Shown here: positions 51,462 to 61,550 of the stretch, one piece after another
Numbering within the stretch: position 1 is the first letter of the stretch
Layout of the letters: the number at the start of each line of letters is the position of its first letter
Assembly: GCF_036199905.1 (NCBI RefSeq)
Contig: NZ_CP108109.1
Span: 2,046,001-2,110,000, forward strand
DNA length: 64,000 nucleotides
Direction of reading: 5' to 3'
Source of the DNA: Streptomyces sp. NBC_00223
GTDB lineage: Bacteria > Actinomycetota > Actinomycetes > Streptomycetales > Streptomycetaceae
The notes under the pieces: generated by a model
What the model saw: only the letters and a program-made list of their open reading frames with translations
Told to the model about the DNA's origin: nothing
Database searches by the model: none
Program-made: the position numbers and the translations under genes

Positions 51462-52295
51462 ATGACCTTGCACTCGATTCATCACACCTCGTCAGCCCCT
51501 TTACTCGACGGTAATGACACCGCCGCCGTCGCCGCGTCCCACGTCGGCGGGCCGTACTCGGCCGGCGTCCGGGCGCGGGTGCGGCTGATGACCGTGGCCC
51601 GTACCGCCGGCCTTCACCTGTCGCCCCAGGAGTCCGGCGACGCCTCCGGCGGGGGTCGGGTGTTGCTGGGGGAGGCGGACGAGGTGGCGGTGCGCGCGCT
51701 GGCCGAGCTCATCGTCGCCGCCCGGCACAGCACCCCCGTGCCCGTCGTCGCGCCCGTCTCCGGCAGTGCCGCTCACCGGCTGCGGGAGACCGCACGCGCG
51801 GTCGGCCTGGAGCTGAACCCCGGCACGCCCCGCACCGGGGTTGACGGACCCCGCTACCCCCTGGGCGACGCCGATCACGCCACCGTGTCCCGCCTGGCCG
51901 ACCTCATCACCACCGGCCACACCCGCCTGCACCTGGCCGCCGACGACCTGCGCTTCGCCCTCGTCGCCCACGGCCTCAACGCGGAACAGGTCAACGTCGA
52001 CGCCGGAACCGTGGTCTTCGGCGCCATCGACGTGCCCGACGTCGGCACCCTCCTGCGCCTGCTGACCGGCGAGACCGGAAACGGCCCCGACTACTCCGAC
52101 GACCCCCAGGGGTGCGAGGCGCTGGCCGCACGCATCACCGACGCGGTGAAGACCGTCACCGGCGGCGGCGACGTCGACGCCGCCTACACCCCGTACTGCC
52201 CCCGGTGCCGCGAGGAAGCCGCCATCCTCCTGCACGGCCTCCCCCTCCCGTACATCGCGCGCCTGACCGACCACCTCACCCGCACCGCCGCATAG
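51462..52295 (+). CDS. Uncharacterised actinobacterial protein
   Basis: 277 residues from ATG 51462 (AGAGG 2 nt upstream, weakly spaced). Two similar halves each contain 'LLGEADEVAVRALAELIVAA' / 'PLGDADHATVSRLADLITTG' preceded by an LRETAR-type helix, so the protein seems to hold an internal duplication. The C-terminal 'YCPRCREEA' is a single CxxC pair. No family recognised. Probably cotranscribed with the next gene (80 nt gap). Confidence 0.65.
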   Translation: MTLHSIHHTSSAPLLDGNDTAAVAASHVGGPYSAGVRARVRLMTVARTAGLHLSPQESGDASGGGRVLLGEADEVAVRALAELIVAARHSTPVPVVAPVSGSAAHRLRETARAVGLELNPGTPRTGVDGPRYPLGDADHATVSRLADLITTGHTRLHLAADDLRFALVAHGLNAEQVNVDAGTVVFGAIDVPDVGTLLRLLTGETGNGPDYSDDPQGCEALAARITDAVKTVTGGGDVDAAYTPYCPRCREEAAILLHGLPLPYIARLTDHLTRTAA

Positions 52296-52375
52296 CGCAC
52301 ACGCACCGCGGGCGGAGGACCGGCCAGCACCCTCCGCCCGCAACACCGCCGCCACCCACAGGAAGACCCCGACCC

Positions 52376-53050
52376 GTGACCCCCGTCCCCTTCATCACCC
52401 TGCGCGAGAACGAGCACGACGTCTCCGACCACTCCCTCGCCCTGCGGCCGTTCCGCAACGGCCTGGGACTGTGCTACGCCGACGAACACGACGACGACCG
52501 CGACCCCAGCGGAATCCTCTACGCCCGCGTCACCCAAACCCGCAACCCCACCAACTGGCCCACCGGCAAACCCCACTGGAAACAGGTCCATCCCTCCCGC
52601 CAGCGCGAATGCGCCACCCACATGCTCTGCCACGTCTGCAAAAACCAGCCCAGCCACAACGAACACGGCACCCTCTTCATCGACGTCCCCAGCACCCAAG
52701 GCCACCCCGAAGCGAGCCAGTTGGAGGGCCTGCGGACCTTCCAGCCGCCCGTCTGCCTGCGCCACGCCAAAACCGCCATCGACCTGTGCCCCCACCTCAA
52801 GCGCAACGCCTTCGTCGCCATGCGCGTCGCCGCACCACGTGTGGTCGGAATGCTCGGCACCCCCTACACGATCTCCGGATTCACCATCACACCCGCCCGC
52901 ACCCCAGGCGGCACCGCAATGAAACAGGCGATCATCCCCTTCAACCACCCCCAACGCCACTACTTCCTCGGCGCCCAATACGCCATCGAACTCAACCAGG
53001 TGACCGTCGTCGACCTCGAAGACGAACTCGCCACCGCCGGCCATCACTAG
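52376..53050 (+). CDS. Uncharacterised protein with cysteine pairs
   Basis: 224 residues starting at GTG 52376 (GGAAG upstream). It has 'ATHMLCHVCKNQPS' and 'PPVCLRHAKTAIDLCPHL', suggesting a zinc-binding fold. The middle 'GILYARVTQTRNPTNWP' and the end 'HYFLGAQYAIELNQVTVVDL' are globular. I recognise no family. Pairs of this gene and the preceding one look like accessory genes seen near Streptomyces HTH/HATPase regulators. Confidence 0.65.
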   Translation: MTPVPFITLRENEHDVSDHSLALRPFRNGLGLCYADEHDDDRDPSGILYARVTQTRNPTNWPTGKPHWKQVHPSRQRECATHMLCHVCKNQPSHNEHGTLFIDVPSTQGHPEASQLEGLRTFQPPVCLRHAKTAIDLCPHLKRNAFVAMRVAAPRVVGMLGTPYTISGFTITPARTPGGTAMKQAIIPFNHPQRHYFLGAQYAIELNQVTVVDLEDELATAGHH

Positions 53051-53322
53051 CCGCCCGCTCGAAGCGCCCCTCCGGGCCGCGGGCTGACCTGGTGGCCTGA
53101 TGTGATCGGTCAGGAGGGGAGGTTGGGGCGGAAGGTATCGTGCCAGCGGGGTGATTTCGGGCGGCAGAACCGGCATGGATCGGTCTCAATCCGGATGTAT
53201 CAGGTGTCGCCGCCGTATATGAGCTGCCGAAGGGGGTGTTTTGCGAGGCCAAGGGCCAGTACGGTTCTCCGACCAGGTGATCAATTCCGGTCACTCTGTC
53301 CCTCTGTGTTGGAGACCGGTTC

Positions 53323-55110
53323 ATGCGAAGACTGTCTGTGGGAAACGGTGCCGCGGTGGTGGTTGCCGTGGTACTCGGTCTGGTGGGCACGGCGATACCG
53401 GCGCAGGCCGTGTCAACCAAGCCCGGCGTGCGGGTGTCGCCTTCGGGGTCCTCCCTGAGCCGGGCTCAGGCGGTCAAGGTCTGTCCGACGAACATCCGTG
53501 ACGCTGTGACGATCCGGGCGCGGGTCCTGGTGGGCAAGGCATGGAAGACCACTTCGGCGAAGCCGAAGAAGGGCAATGCCTGTGTCTCCCTGGTGCCGGG
53601 CAAGCTCGTGGCGAAGCCGGGCGCGTACAAGATGCAGTACCAGGTGCTCCGGCACAAGGGCGCCACCGTCACGGCGGCCAGGACCACCAAGGTCGTGGCG
53701 TCGTCCGTGAAGGTGTCCAAGCCCGCCGTGACCACCAAGAAGGTCTCGGTGGCGGTGTCACCGGTCTTCGGCCAGAAGGTGGCCCTCCAGGTCAAGTCGG
53801 GCTCGTCCTGGAAGGCTGTCACCACGGTGACCGCGAAGACGACCGGCGGGTCGCAGACCCTTTCGTACACCACGCCGAAGGCGGCCGGGACGTACCGGGT
53901 TCTGTCGAAGAAGGCGACGTGGGCCCTGGAGAAGGCGTCGTCCTCCTTCACCGTCACCGTCCCCAAGCCGACCCCGAAGCCGACTCCGACGCCCACCCCC
54001 AAGCCCACCCCGACCTCGACCCCGACCTCGACTCCGACGCCCACCCCCACGCCGACCCCGACTCCCACGTCCACCCCGACGACGCCGGACCCGTCGTCCG
54101 ACACCCCGTCGCTGCGCCTCGTCTTCGACACCTCCGCCGCGTACTGCGACATCGAGGACCCGGTCACGCTGTCGACGCCGGGCGCCGACGGAACCATCTC
54201 CTGGGGTGACGGCGACGCCCCGGTCGCCCTGTCCGACGCCCCGACACGCACCTTCACCACCGCGGGCGTCCACGAGGTGACCCTGACCGGCACCATCCCG
54301 GCCCTGCACGCGCCGGCCTCCGGCGCGGACTGCCTGACCCGGGTGGACCGCTGGGACGCCGGGACCGGTACGACCGACCTCAGCGGGGCGTTCCAGGACG
54401 CCTCCAACCTCACCTCGGTGGCGACGCCCCCGCCCGGTGTGACCACGCTCGCCTACACCTTCAGCGGCGCCGGCTCGTTCAACGGCGACATCAGCGGCTG
54501 GGACACCTCCCACGTGACCACCCTCCAGGGCACGTTCCGCTGGGCCTCGTCGTTCGACCAGCCGATCGGCGGGTGGGACACCTCCCACGTGACCGACCTG
54601 GACAGCACGTTCTACAGCGCGTCGTCGTTCGACCAGCCCATCGGTGACTGGGACACCTCCCACGTGACGACCATGGACTCCCTGTTCTACGGAGCCTCGT
54701 CGTTCGACCAGCCCATCGGCGGCTGGGACACGTCCCACGTGACCAGCCTGGGCGGCACCTTCGCCACGGCCACCGCGTTCAACCAGCCCATCGGCGGGTG
54801 GAACACCTCGCAGGTGACCGACCTGGACAGTACGTTCTTCGGTGCGTCGTCGTTCAACCAGCCCATCGGCGGGTGGGACACCTCCCACGTGACCACCCTG
54901 AGCGCGACGTTCTCCAGGGCCCTGGCCTTCAACCAGCCCATCGGCGGGTGGAAGACCTCCCGCGTGACGGACATGAACACCACGTTCTTCAATGCCTCCT
55001 CGTTCGACCAGGATCTGAGCGCCTGGAACGTCGGAGCGGTCGTGGTCAGAGCGAACTACGACACGGGTGCCACTTCCTGGCAGGCCGCGGGCAAGCCGCG
55101 CTTCTCGTGA
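53323..55110 (+). CDS. Secreted BspA/DUF285 repeat surface protein
   Basis: 595 residues. Signal peptide with cleavage near 'PAQA' (residue 29). Two beta domains of about 100 residues each rich in Lys/Val/Thr follow ('[20 protein letters not shown]'), then a Pro-Thr linker (about 210-255) and a C-terminal domain of seven DUF285 repeats with the pattern 'WDTSHVT...[12 protein letters not shown]'. The repeats resemble BspA-type leucine-rich surface proteins used for adhesion. Usual in mycoplasma and lactobacilli, less common in Streptomyces. No sorting signal is seen. Confidence 0.85.
   Translation: MRRLSVGNGAAVVVAVVLGLVGTAIPAQAVSTKPGVRVSPSGSSLSRAQAVKVCPTNIRDAVTIRARVLVGKAWKTTSAKPKKGNACVSLVPGKLVAKPGAYKMQYQVLRHKGATVTAARTTKVVASSVKVSKPAVTTKKVSVAVSPVFGQKVALQVKSGSSWKAVTTVTAKTTGGSQTLSYTTPKAAGTYRVLSKKATWALEKASSSFTVTVPKPTPKPTPTPTPKPTPTSTPTSTPTPTPTPTPTPTSTPTTPDPSSDTPSLRLVFDTSAAYCDIEDPVTLSTPGADGTISWGDGDAPVALSDAPTRTFTTAGVHEVTLTGTIPALHAPASGADCLTRVDRWDAGTGTTDLSGAFQDASNLTSVATPPPGVTTLAYTFSGAGSFNGDISGWDTSHVTTLQGTFRWASSFDQPIGGWDTSHVTDLDSTFYSASSFDQPIGDWDTSHVTTMDSLFYGASSFDQPIGGWDTSHVTSLGGTFATATAFNQPIGGWNTSQVTDLDSTFFGASSFNQPIGGWDTSHVTTLSATFSRALAFNQPIGGWKTSRVTDMNTTFFNASSFDQDLSAWNVGAVVVRANYDTGATSWQAAGKPRFS
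54499..55030. repeat. Tandem 75-bp repeats encoding the DUF285 domain
   Basis: Seven units of about 75 bp, each beginning with TGGGACACCTCCCACGTG or a close variant. The high DNA identity between units suggests recent expansion or gene conversion. Confidence 0.8.
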
Positions 55111-55191
55111 CACCGGCCCGGTCGTCCGACCGGGATCAGGCCGCAAGGCCACACACATCGGGCATCCGGAGGCCGTAGCCGCCGGACGCCC

Positions 55192-55224
55192 GGGGCGGTC
55201 CGCCATCTGTCGGCGGACCGCCCC
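55192..55224 (+). terminator. Terminator after the DUF285 gene
   Basis: Perfect 13-bp stem GGGGCGGTCCGCC / GGCGGACCGCCCC, 7-nt loop, followed by TTT. About 80 nt beyond the stop codon. Confidence 0.75.
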
Positions 55225-55679
55225 TTTGCGTGGCGGCCCGGCAGGGCTTCGGCAGCGCTTCGGCCGGGCTCTCGAAGGCGCGGTCACAGAGACGACGGCC
55301 CCGCGACCGTGACGACTCCTGCGGAGGGGCGCGCCGCGGGGCACTCGCGCCGGCGCATCGGACGGGCGGGCGGGGGCCGGACACGCTCCGGCTCGAACCG
55401 GGCCGACCGCGGCTCGCAACAGGCGCGTTGGAGCACTTCACCGGCGTGCGCGTCCGTGAAACAAGCCGGTCGAGAACAGGCCAACCCACTTCCGCCGACG
55501 CACCGGGCGGCCGGGACGACAGCGCGCGGAAAGCCTTACCGGGCAACCGCGTTCGGGAACGCCGAGTCCCGGCCGGCTCCTTGGGACCGCGGAAGACCGC
55601 CAGTCGATTTTCGGACGGAGCCGCGCTTGCCCCTTCCTCTCGCGCCTCACCAGGCGAACGATGTCCCACGAGTTGCACG
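55225..55679. other. Intergenic region, no gene seen
   Basis: About 455 bases between convergent genes. Short frames lack ribosome sites and coding bias. Nothing supported. Confidence 0.4.
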
Positions 55680-57014
55680 TCAGGGTTGCGTGTCGATGAG
55701 CACACCACTCACGTTCAGGATCTCGTGGCACTGCTGTGCCTGACGCCCGGTGGCCGGTGTGCCCGGCTTCGCGCAGGTCACGTTCACCGTGACGGTCGCG
55801 TTCTCAGGGATCTCGATGGGGGTGACCCAGTGGTAGTCCTGGTTGCGAAAAGTCTCCAGTGCGATGGTGGTGATCTTCCGGTCGCCGAAAGCGATGGTCA
55901 TCACCCCTTCGTCGCCCTGGAAGTTGGCGACGACGATGTCCGTGACGCCGAAGACCTTGCCCGGGGGCACCACGTAGTCGCCGGTCTTGCTCTTCCCGCC
56001 GGACACCTGCACGTCGATGGTGGCCGAGCTCTGCTGCCCGCCGCCGCCCGCCGTACCGCCGGTTCCGCCGGATGCCGTTCCCTTGCCCGGCTGCGCGGTC
56101 GCGCCGCCGGCCTGCGGGGAGCTGGTGCCCGGGCCGGAGCCATCGGGTGGCGGCTGCCCGTTCCGGGTGCCGACGGGTGTGGGGCTCTGATGCGCCACCG
56201 CGTCGGCGGCCTGCTTGGCCGTGCTGCGCACCACCGGACGCACCAGGGCGAACCAGGCGAGTACCAGCGCGATCAGGAGTGCGAGCAGGGCGAGCAGCCA
56301 CTTGGGGAAGACCGGGATCTGGACGAACTGCGCCTCCAGCAGCGGCGGTTGTCCGGCCGCGGCCCGATCGGTGCCCTGCGCCACCGAGGTGTCGCTGACG
56401 TGCACGGTGAACGGCCAGACCACCGGCTTGCCGAACCAGATCGGCCGGCCGGTCGCGCGTACCCGCAGCAGGGTCTGCGCCGACTCCCCCGGTTCCAGTC
56501 GCAGTTCGGTGGGCGAGAACGCGAACCGCAGTTCCTCTCCCGCCTGTTCTGGTGTGAAGGCCACCTGGGCCGGGGAGTTGCCCTCGTTGCGTACGGCCAG
56601 CCGGTAGCGGCCCCGCAGCCAGCCGCGTCGGCGGTGCGGCAGCAGTTCGGCGCGGAGTTCATGGAACTCCTCGACGTGCACGGTGGTTTCGGGCACCGTG
56701 ACGGACTCGGGGTGTTCGGCGGGCAGCACCCGTACGCCCAGGGGGATGTCACCGGCCCGCACCTCGGGGGAACGCGGCGGGTTCAGTCGGATGGTCACCG
56801 TCTCGGAGGTGCCCGGGTAGAGGGAGACGCGCTCGGGTTCGACGGCGGCCCAGGCCGCGCAGTCGCCGACGACCTCCAAGGTGTACGCCTCGACGATGTC
56901 GGTGTCATTGCGGACGGTCAGGACGGTCGAGGCGGTACCGCCGGGCATCACCGTCACCGCCGGGATGTCGAGTCCCGGCGCTCCGGCTCCGGAAGAGGCT
57001 GTGGGTGGCGTCAC
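55680..57014 (-). CDS. COG1470-like membrane protein linked to the eCIS locus
   Basis: 444 residues from GTG 57014. Two Ig-like beta domains fill the N-terminal ~215 residues ('GGTASTVLTVRNDTDIVEAYT', 'YRLAVRNEGNSPAQVAF', 'GESAQTLLRVRATGRP'). One membrane helix (about 237-258, 'FPKWLLALLALLIALVLAWF') and a long Gly/Ser/Pro linker follow, then a C-terminal beta domain. Proteins annotated 'hydrolytic protein' of this shape accompany extracellular contractile injection systems in Streptomyces. No catalytic motif is visible. Confidence 0.75.
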   Translation of the reverse strand: MTPPTASSGAGAPGLDIPAVTVMPGGTASTVLTVRNDTDIVEAYTLEVVGDCAAWAAVEPERVSLYPGTSETVTIRLNPPRSPEVRAGDIPLGVRVLPAEHPESVTVPETTVHVEEFHELRAELLPHRRRGWLRGRYRLAVRNEGNSPAQVAFTPEQAGEELRFAFSPTELRLEPGESAQTLLRVRATGRPIWFGKPVVWPFTVHVSDTSVAQGTDRAAAGQPPLLEAQFVQIPVFPKWLLALLALLIALVLAWFALVRPVVRSTAKQAADAVAHQSPTPVGTRNGQPPPDGSGPGTSSPQAGGATAQPGKGTASGGTGGTAGGGGQQSSATIDVQVSGGKSKTGDYVVPPGKVFGVTDIVVANFQGDEGVMTIAFGDRKITTIALETFRNQDYHWVTPIEIPENATVTVNVTCAKPGTPATGRQAQQCHEILNVSGVLIDTQP

Positions 57015-57355
57015 GCCACGACGGTAGGACCGCGGCCGGGGCGCGAGGAGAGGTACGAGGGCAACACCGGGGCAGTCGGCGTGCCCCGGGTGGTCAAGGG
57101 CGGCCGCCTCGAACGGCCCGCCGGTTGAGGCGGATCCGCGCCGTACGCGCCCCGCCGGACCGACGCCCCCGCCTCGCTTCCACACCCACGTCCACGTCCA
57201 CGCCCACGCCCACGCCCCCGCTTCCCGCCTCGCTCCCCCACCGACGCTCCCCACCTCGCTTCCCCTCCCCCGCTCCCCCACCTCGCTTCCACGCCTTGCC
57301 GTTCCCGCAGTTCCCGCTCCTGCCCGACCATCGTCACGAAGTGGAACGCATCGAT

Positions 57356-58072
57356 ATGTCCGGCTCCGCGAAAGACACCCCGCTCGTCCCCGCACCTCAC
57401 GTGTCCGTCCCCGCACCCCACCTGTCCGTCTCTGTCCCGGCCGACCGGACGCCGCGTGTGAGCGTGGCCGTCCACGCCCAGGACCAGGTCCTGTACATCG
57501 GCGTCGTGCACCAACTGCGCCAGCGCCCCGAGGTCGAGTTGCTCACCGAAGCCGACGCGGAACGGGCGCAGACCTCGCTCGTGATCGTCGACGCCGTGGA
57601 CGACGCCGTCATCGCCCTGTTGCAGCGGATGCGGCGCAACTCCGCCACCAGAACCGGCCTGGTGGTCGGCACGTTCGACTCCACGGCGCTGCAACGCGTG
57701 GTCGAGTGCGGTGTCACCGGGGTGCTGCGGCGCGCCGAGGCGAACCAGGACCGGCTGCTGCACCTGGTGCTCGCGATGGCCAACAACGAAGGCGTCCTGC
57801 CCGGCGACCTGCTCGGCACGCTGCTGACCCAGGTCGGCAACTTCCAGCGTTCGACGCTCGATCCGCGCGGTCTGTCGCTGTCCGCGCTCTCCACGCGCGA
57901 GGCCGACATGCTCCGCCTGGTGTCGGAGGGGCTCGACACCGCGGAGATCGCGCAGACGACCTCGTACTCGGAACGGACCGTCAAGAACGTGCTGCACGAG
58001 ATCACCACGCGGCTCCATCTGCGCAACCGGGCCCACGCGGTCGGGTACGCGCTGCGCAACGGGCTGATCTGA
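57356..58072 (+). CDS. LuxR-family response-regulator-like transcription factor
   Basis: 238 residues (ATG 57356; an in-frame GTG at 57341 is possible). A receiver-like N-terminal domain ('VSVAVHAQDQVLYIGVVHQL', 'LVIVDAVDDAVIALL') lacks a clear phosphoacceptor arrangement, so it may be an atypical receiver. The C-terminal LuxR helix-turn-helix is clear: 'LSTREADMLRLVSEGLDTAE', 'SERTVKNVLHEITTRLHLRN'. Probably regulates the downstream contractile-injection genes. Confidence 0.85.
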   Translation: MSGSAKDTPLVPAPHVSVPAPHLSVSVPADRTPRVSVAVHAQDQVLYIGVVHQLRQRPEVELLTEADAERAQTSLVIVDAVDDAVIALLQRMRRNSATRTGLVVGTFDSTALQRVVECGVTGVLRRAEANQDRLLHLVLAMANNEGVLPGDLLGTLLTQVGNFQRSTLDPRGLSLSALSTREADMLRLVSEGLDTAEIAQTTSYSERTVKNVLHEITTRLHLRNRAHAVGYALRNGLI

Positions 58073-58083
58073 CCGGCCGGGGG

Positions 58084-58199
58084 TCGGCCCGGCCCCGGGC
58101 CCTGCCCGAAAGCCCGCCCGGCCCCGGGCGCTGCCCGAAAGCCCGCCCGGCCCCGGGCGCTGCCCGAAAGCCCGCCCGGCCCCGGGCCCTGCCCGAAAG
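58084..58199. repeat. Four tandem 29-bp repeats
   Basis: Units end at 58112, 58141, 58170 and 58199 in 'TGCCCGAAAG' and share a GCCCGGCCCCGGGC core with two bases varying. Each unit can form a CCCGGCCCCGGG-type hairpin. They sit between the LuxR gene and the next gene and could act as a terminator or spacer. Confidence 0.85.
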
Positions 58200-58265
58200 C
58201 ACAGCCCGTGCTTCCCCCGGGCACGGACCGGCCGCCCTGCCGCGCGCACGAGCGCGTGCCGCACA

Positions 58266-61200
58266 GTGACGGAGCACATCCAGGGGGACATCCAGGGGCA
58301 CATCCAGGTGTCCGGAGACTGCGAGGTGGACGTGGACGGCACGGCTGGCCCGGGCAGGCAGCGCCGACTGGGCGGATTCGGCGTGTCGCTGCTCCTGCTG
58401 GTCCCGCTGCTCGCGGGGACGGTGGCCTCCGCCTCCGGCGACTCCGAGCCCCGGCCGGCGTCGGACGACGTGACGGCCGTTCCCCTGGCGGACACCTCCG
58501 CCACCCGGATCGCCTACGCCGGCACCGACCACCGCAGCCTCGGCCGGGTCGCCACCACCACGTCCAGCGACCCGCTGTTCGGGGCGGGCCCCACGCACTT
58601 CGACGTCGATCCCGCCGCCCTCGGGGACACGCTGGTGTTCACGAGCCGGCGCGACGAGAAGTGTCCGCAGGTCTACCTGCGGGCCGCCGACGGGTCGGTG
58701 CGCAAGCTGACCAGCGGCCGGGACGCGGCCCATCCGCGGCTGACCCCGGACGGCGCGGCCGTGGTGTTCGACTCGGCGGAACCGGGCGGCCCGGACGGCG
58801 GGACGCAGCGCGACCTGTGGCTGGTGCGCACCGACGGCACCGGCCTGACCCGGCTGACCGACACGCCGTCCGACGAGGAGAGCCCGACCGTGTCACCGGA
58901 CGGGACGCTTCTGGCGTACTCCGGCAACGGCGATCCCGCGCTCGGGCAGCAGATCTACGTACGCCCGCCGGCCGGCGGAGCCGCGACCCGGATCACCGGC
59001 GCGAACGGCGGTACGGCGACGGAGCCCGTGTGGAATCCGGTGGACGACCCGGCGCACCGGGACCTCCTCGCGTACACCTTCACCGCCGACGCGGCGACGG
59101 GCCCGCGGCTGAGGGTGACCGGCGGGGACGCCGGGGACCAGCCGCTGCTGGCGGGCGACCAGGCACAGTGGCGGACCCACGGGGCAGCCTGGCTGCCCGA
59201 CGGGGACGGGGTGCTGTTCCTCAGCCCCGACCGCACCTGTGGCTGCGAGGGCGACTGGGAGCATGTCTTCCGGGCGCCGGCCCACTCCGCCGACACCCCG
59301 GAGCTGGTGCTCAGCGAGGACCGGGAAGTCGGCTCGGCGACGTGGGTCGGCCCGCTGGACGGCGGCTATCCGGTGGTGGACCGCACCACCGCGTCCGGGC
59401 CGCACGTGGTGACCCTCCAGGACATCCGCGCGGACGGCGCCGACCCGCGCGACCTCGGACTGGCCCTGCTGAACGAGGACCCGGCGGCCGACACCAACAC
59501 CGACCCGTCGAAGGACCCGCTCTTCCAGCCGGCGGCCGGATACGACCCGTGGACCGAGCGGCAGAGCTACACGCCCGACGGCCGGCGCATCGTGGTCACC
59601 CGGTTCGAGGACGGCTCGGACGGGCGGCGGATCGAGCGGATCTGGACGGTGGACGCCGACGGCTCCCACCCGGAGCCGATGGACCTGGCCGGGCGGGGTG
59701 CGGACGACTGGGACACCGACCCCGCCGTCTCCCCGGACGGCAGGTACCTCGCCTTCACCCGGACCTCGCCGGGCGGCGTCGGCTCGGCTTCGGGACCCGG
59801 CCGCGTCCTGATCGCCGACTTCACCACCGGCGCGATCCTGTACGAGATCCCGCCGGACGGGCAGCCGGGCGGCGACGCCCAGCCCACCTGGTCCGCGGAC
59901 GGCACGACGCTGGCCTTCACCCGTGACGAGGTGATCGACGGGGTCGGCGGCAGCAAGCACATCTGGACCGTGCCGTTGAACAGCCTCGACCAGGAGCGCG
60001 ACTTCAGCGCGCTGATCTGCCCCGGCACCTGCGCGGTCATCGACGACAGCCCGTCGTTCTCCCCGGACGGGCGCTCCCTCACCTTCAACCGGAAGAACGG
60101 CGGCGGGGTGGTCGACGAGCGCAACGGCATCCTGCTCGCCTCGGCGTCCGGCGACGACTGCGAGGTCGTACTGCCCGAGGCCGCCCGGGGCACCGCCGAC
60201 GCCTGCCGGCAGGAACTGCCCGACACCTCGGTCACCGGACCGCACCAGCCGCGCGACGCGGCCTGGACGGAGGACGGCACCGGGCTGGTCATCAGCTCCC
60301 GCAACGGTCTGCCCGCCGACTCCCCGGAAAAACTCAGCCTGGTGGACGTCGCGAGCGGGGCTCTGACACCGCTGACGGCGGATCTGCCGGGCCGTCAGAA
60401 GGAGCCCAGCGTCCAGCCGTTGGCGGACCTGTCGGTGCGCGCCCCGGACACGGTGCCCCCGGTGACCGTCGGCACGGCCGCCCAGATCGGCCTCGACGTC
60501 GTCAACAGCGGTCCGGCCGCCTCGCCGGACACCACGCTCACCTTCGTTCCGCCGCCCGGTGTGACGGTCACCGGGGTCGACTTCCCCGGCGGCAGTTGCG
60601 ACGCCGTGTCCCTCCAGTGCGACATGGGGGTGGTGGCGCCCGGCACGAGCGTGCCGGTGACCGTGACGCTCACCGGGAGCATCGTCGGCGACCAGCCGGT
60701 GGACTGGTCGGTGGCCGGCGACGTCCTCGACCCGCAGCCGGGCGACAACACCGCCAGCACCGTGGTGCCGGTGCAGGACGCCGCTCCGCCGACGTCCCCC
60801 CCGACGTCCCCGCCCACGTCTCCCCCGACGTCCCCGCCGACCTCGCCGCCCACGTCCCCGCCGAGTCCGCCCCCGACGACGCCCCCCACAGCGCCCGCGC
60901 CGAAGGCGGGGCCGGGGGTCCGTGTCACCGCCCGGCCGAACCCGGGATACGTGGGCGGCCGGGTCGTGGTTACGTACACCGTGCGCAACGGCCGCGACGC
61001 GACGGCGACCGGGCTGCGGCTGCGCCTCGGACTGCCGGCCGGCATCCCGAACGGCGGGCCGCCGCCCGGCTGCGACACCTCCTGGTTGTGCGCGCTGCCG
61101 GACCTGGCACCGGGCGCCGCCGACACCGTACAGGTGGTGCTCGCCCCCGACCACGCGCTGACCGCGCGGATCACGGGTGTCCTCACCACCACCGGGACGG

Positions 61201-61550
61201 ACGCCGACCCGGGCGACAACAAGGCGCACACGACGCTGCGCATCCTCCAGCCGCGGATCGTCGCCGTACCGGACATCGGCAAGCCCGGCTTCGTCACCTC
61301 CGTACGCGGCAAGGACTTCCCGCCGGGGGTTCCGGTGCGGTTCACCTGGAACCCGGGGATCACCGCGGCCGCCGTGCCCACCGTGCCGGGCCCTGACGGC
61401 ACGTTCATCGGACAGCTGCTCATCCTCGCCAAGGACCAGACGGGGCCGCGGACCATCACCGCGCGGGGCTCCGGGTTCTCCGCGGTGAAGACCGGCTTCC
61501 TGGTGGTGGACGGCACCATGCAGCCGCCCGACGAGGTGAACCGCCGGTGA
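58266..61550 (+). CDS. TolB-type beta-propeller protein with DUF11 domains
   Basis: 1094 residues from GTG 58266; the start is uncertain. A membrane or signal segment lies at about residues 36-58 ('RRLGGFGVSLLLLVPLLAG'). A PD40/TolB propeller follows, with repeated 'HPRLTPDGAAVVF', 'SPTVSPDGTLLAYS' and 'SPSFSPDGRSLTF' motifs (about 60-700). Next come a DUF11-type domain, a run of 'TSPP' repeats (about 840-880), a second DUF11-like domain and a C-terminal Ig/IPT-like part. Found in Streptomyces eCIS loci; role unknown. It overlaps the next gene by 4 nt. Confidence 0.8.
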   Translation: MTEHIQGDIQGHIQVSGDCEVDVDGTAGPGRQRRLGGFGVSLLLLVPLLAGTVASASGDSEPRPASDDVTAVPLADTSATRIAYAGTDHRSLGRVATTTSSDPLFGAGPTHFDVDPAALGDTLVFTSRRDEKCPQVYLRAADGSVRKLTSGRDAAHPRLTPDGAAVVFDSAEPGGPDGGTQRDLWLVRTDGTGLTRLTDTPSDEESPTVSPDGTLLAYSGNGDPALGQQIYVRPPAGGAATRITGANGGTATEPVWNPVDDPAHRDLLAYTFTADAATGPRLRVTGGDAGDQPLLAGDQAQWRTHGAAWLPDGDGVLFLSPDRTCGCEGDWEHVFRAPAHSADTPELVLSEDREVGSATWVGPLDGGYPVVDRTTASGPHVVTLQDIRADGADPRDLGLALLNEDPAADTNTDPSKDPLFQPAAGYDPWTERQSYTPDGRRIVVTRFEDGSDGRRIERIWTVDADGSHPEPMDLAGRGADDWDTDPAVSPDGRYLAFTRTSPGGVGSASGPGRVLIADFTTGAILYEIPPDGQPGGDAQPTWSADGTTLAFTRDEVIDGVGGSKHIWTVPLNSLDQERDFSALICPGTCAVIDDSPSFSPDGRSLTFNRKNGGGVVDERNGILLASASGDDCEVVLPEAARGTADACRQELPDTSVTGPHQPRDAAWTEDGTGLVISSRNGLPADSPEKLSLVDVASGALTPLTADLPGRQKEPSVQPLADLSVRAPDTVPPVTVGTAAQIGLDVVNSGPAASPDTTLTFVPPPGVTVTGVDFPGGSCDAVSLQCDMGVVAPGTSVPVTVTLTGSIVGDQPVDWSVAGDVLDPQPGDNTASTVVPVQDAAPPTSPPTSPPTSPPTSPPTSPPTSPPSPPPTTPPTAPAPKAGPGVRVTARPNPGYVGGRVVVTYTVRNGRDATATGLRLRLGLPAGIPNGGPPPGCDTSWLCALPDLAPGAADTVQVVLAPDHALTARITGVLTTTGTDADPGDNKAHTTLRILQPRIVAVPDIGKPGFVTSVRGKDFPPGVPVRFTWNPGITAAAVPTVPGPDGTFIGQLLILAKDQTGPRTITARGSGFSAVKTGFLVVDGTMQPPDEVNRR

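Noticed and set aside
58084..58199. Short CRISPR-like array
   Set aside because: The 29-bp units are directly adjacent with no spacers. It is a plain tandem repeat.
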